Shown: piece after piece, positions 29,108 to 29,441 of the stretch | Position numbering within the stretch: position 1 is the stretch's first letter | Layout: each line of letters begins with the position of its first letter | NCBI GenBank assembly: GCA_036939975.1 | Contig: JALLPB010000040.1 | Coordinates: 1 to 29,441 of the forward strand | Length of the DNA stretch: 29,441 bases | Origin: Cyclostephanos tholiformis | Taxonomy: Eukaryota > Bacillariophyta > Thalassiosirophyceae > Thalassiosirales > Thalassiosiraceae | Direction of reading: 5' to 3' | Notes under the pieces: model-generated | What the model saw: the letters and a program-made list of their open reading frames with translations, nothing else | What the model was told of the DNA's origin: nothing | Database searches by the model: none | Program-made: the position numbers and the translations under genes

Positions 29108-29441
29108 GTTGTATTATATTATATTATTTTCATTCGGTGCTCTCTGACCGCTGCATATCACTTCGATTGTATGGCCCTGCACTTCTCTTTTAGGTCAATT
29201 ACTTGAGAGGTTGAGAGACACAGTATTGTAGTAATACCATCTGCGTTTTTTGAACATTTTTGAACACTCCGATCGCTAACTGCAAGCTGTTCCGTCCATC
29301 CAGGGGTACATACGATATCTACCATACTGCCTGCATTCAACAACTACCTATGACTGGTAAATCTAAAACCAGGCATTTGGTGTTTTGGCGGAAAAAAAAA
29401 AACTCCAACCGGACAGACCGCTCTGAAAAAAGAGGTCGGTT
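29108..29441. other. Upstream region of the transporter
   Basis: Contains a TATTATATTATATTATTTT stretch (29110-29129) directly upstream of the start codon and an A-tract near 29391-29401. No gene recognised. Confidence 0.5.

Noticed and set aside
1..29441. CRISPR array, bacterial operon or phage-type defence system
   Set aside because: No regular spacer array or bacterial genes; spliced eukaryotic genes throughout the right half.
29388..29441. A-tract and short inverted bases at the window end as an RNA gene or terminator
   Set aside because: Pairing is weak and the sequence is cut by the window edge.

Overview
The window looks like nuclear DNA of a photosynthetic stramenopile, most likely a diatom. 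The evidence is: short GT-AG introns (86 to 201 nt); two proteins whose N-termini resemble the diatom signal-peptide-plus-'ASAFAP' plastid address; a eukaryotic nucleoporin, a spliceosomal Sm protein and an AGC kinase; and retroelement families of the type I associate with diatom genomes. Species cannot be told from the sequence alone.

The window has two compartments. Positions 1 to about 15,850 are repeat-rich and contain no gene I believe is intact. In order they hold: a decayed ORF (43-660); a satellite of nine units of about 190 bp (951-2709); a decayed retroelement with an RNase H domain on the + strand (about 3300-4893); a MITE-like element with imperfect terminal inverted repeats (5038-7258) split by a 5'-truncated non-LTR retrotransposon on the - strand (5484-7142) flanked by a 15-bp target-site duplication; AT-rich spacer with a broken ORF near 8376-8830; and a Ty1/copia-like LTR retrotransposon on the - strand (9522-14315). 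The copia element has both LTRs and a probable target-site duplication but has lost its reverse transcriptase core. About 1.5 kb of AT-rich, then mixed spacer follows.

Positions 15,880 to 29,107 are gene-rich. NUP107 (+, single exon, 1095 codons) is followed by a cyclic-nucleotide-dependent AGC protein kinase (+, two exons, with a short last exon of ten codons). The kinase is convergent with the spliceosomal protein SmE (-, two exons). After about 1.7 kb without a convincing gene comes a four-exon gene (+, 24141-25850) for a plastid-targeted, alanine-rich protein with PKVDMP-type repeats. A broken ORF (-, about 26395-26863) and a four-exon EamA/DMT-family transporter (-, 27086-29107) with a likely plastid address complete the region.

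The genes are housekeeping or organelle genes with separate roles (nuclear pore scaffold, cyclic nucleotide signalling, splicing, plastid function). They do not form an operon-like system. The most useful results are the corrected spliced gene models, the nested transposon insertion, the RT-deleted copia element, the satellite array, and the unusual kinase nucleotide-binding residues and repeat-bearing plastid protein.
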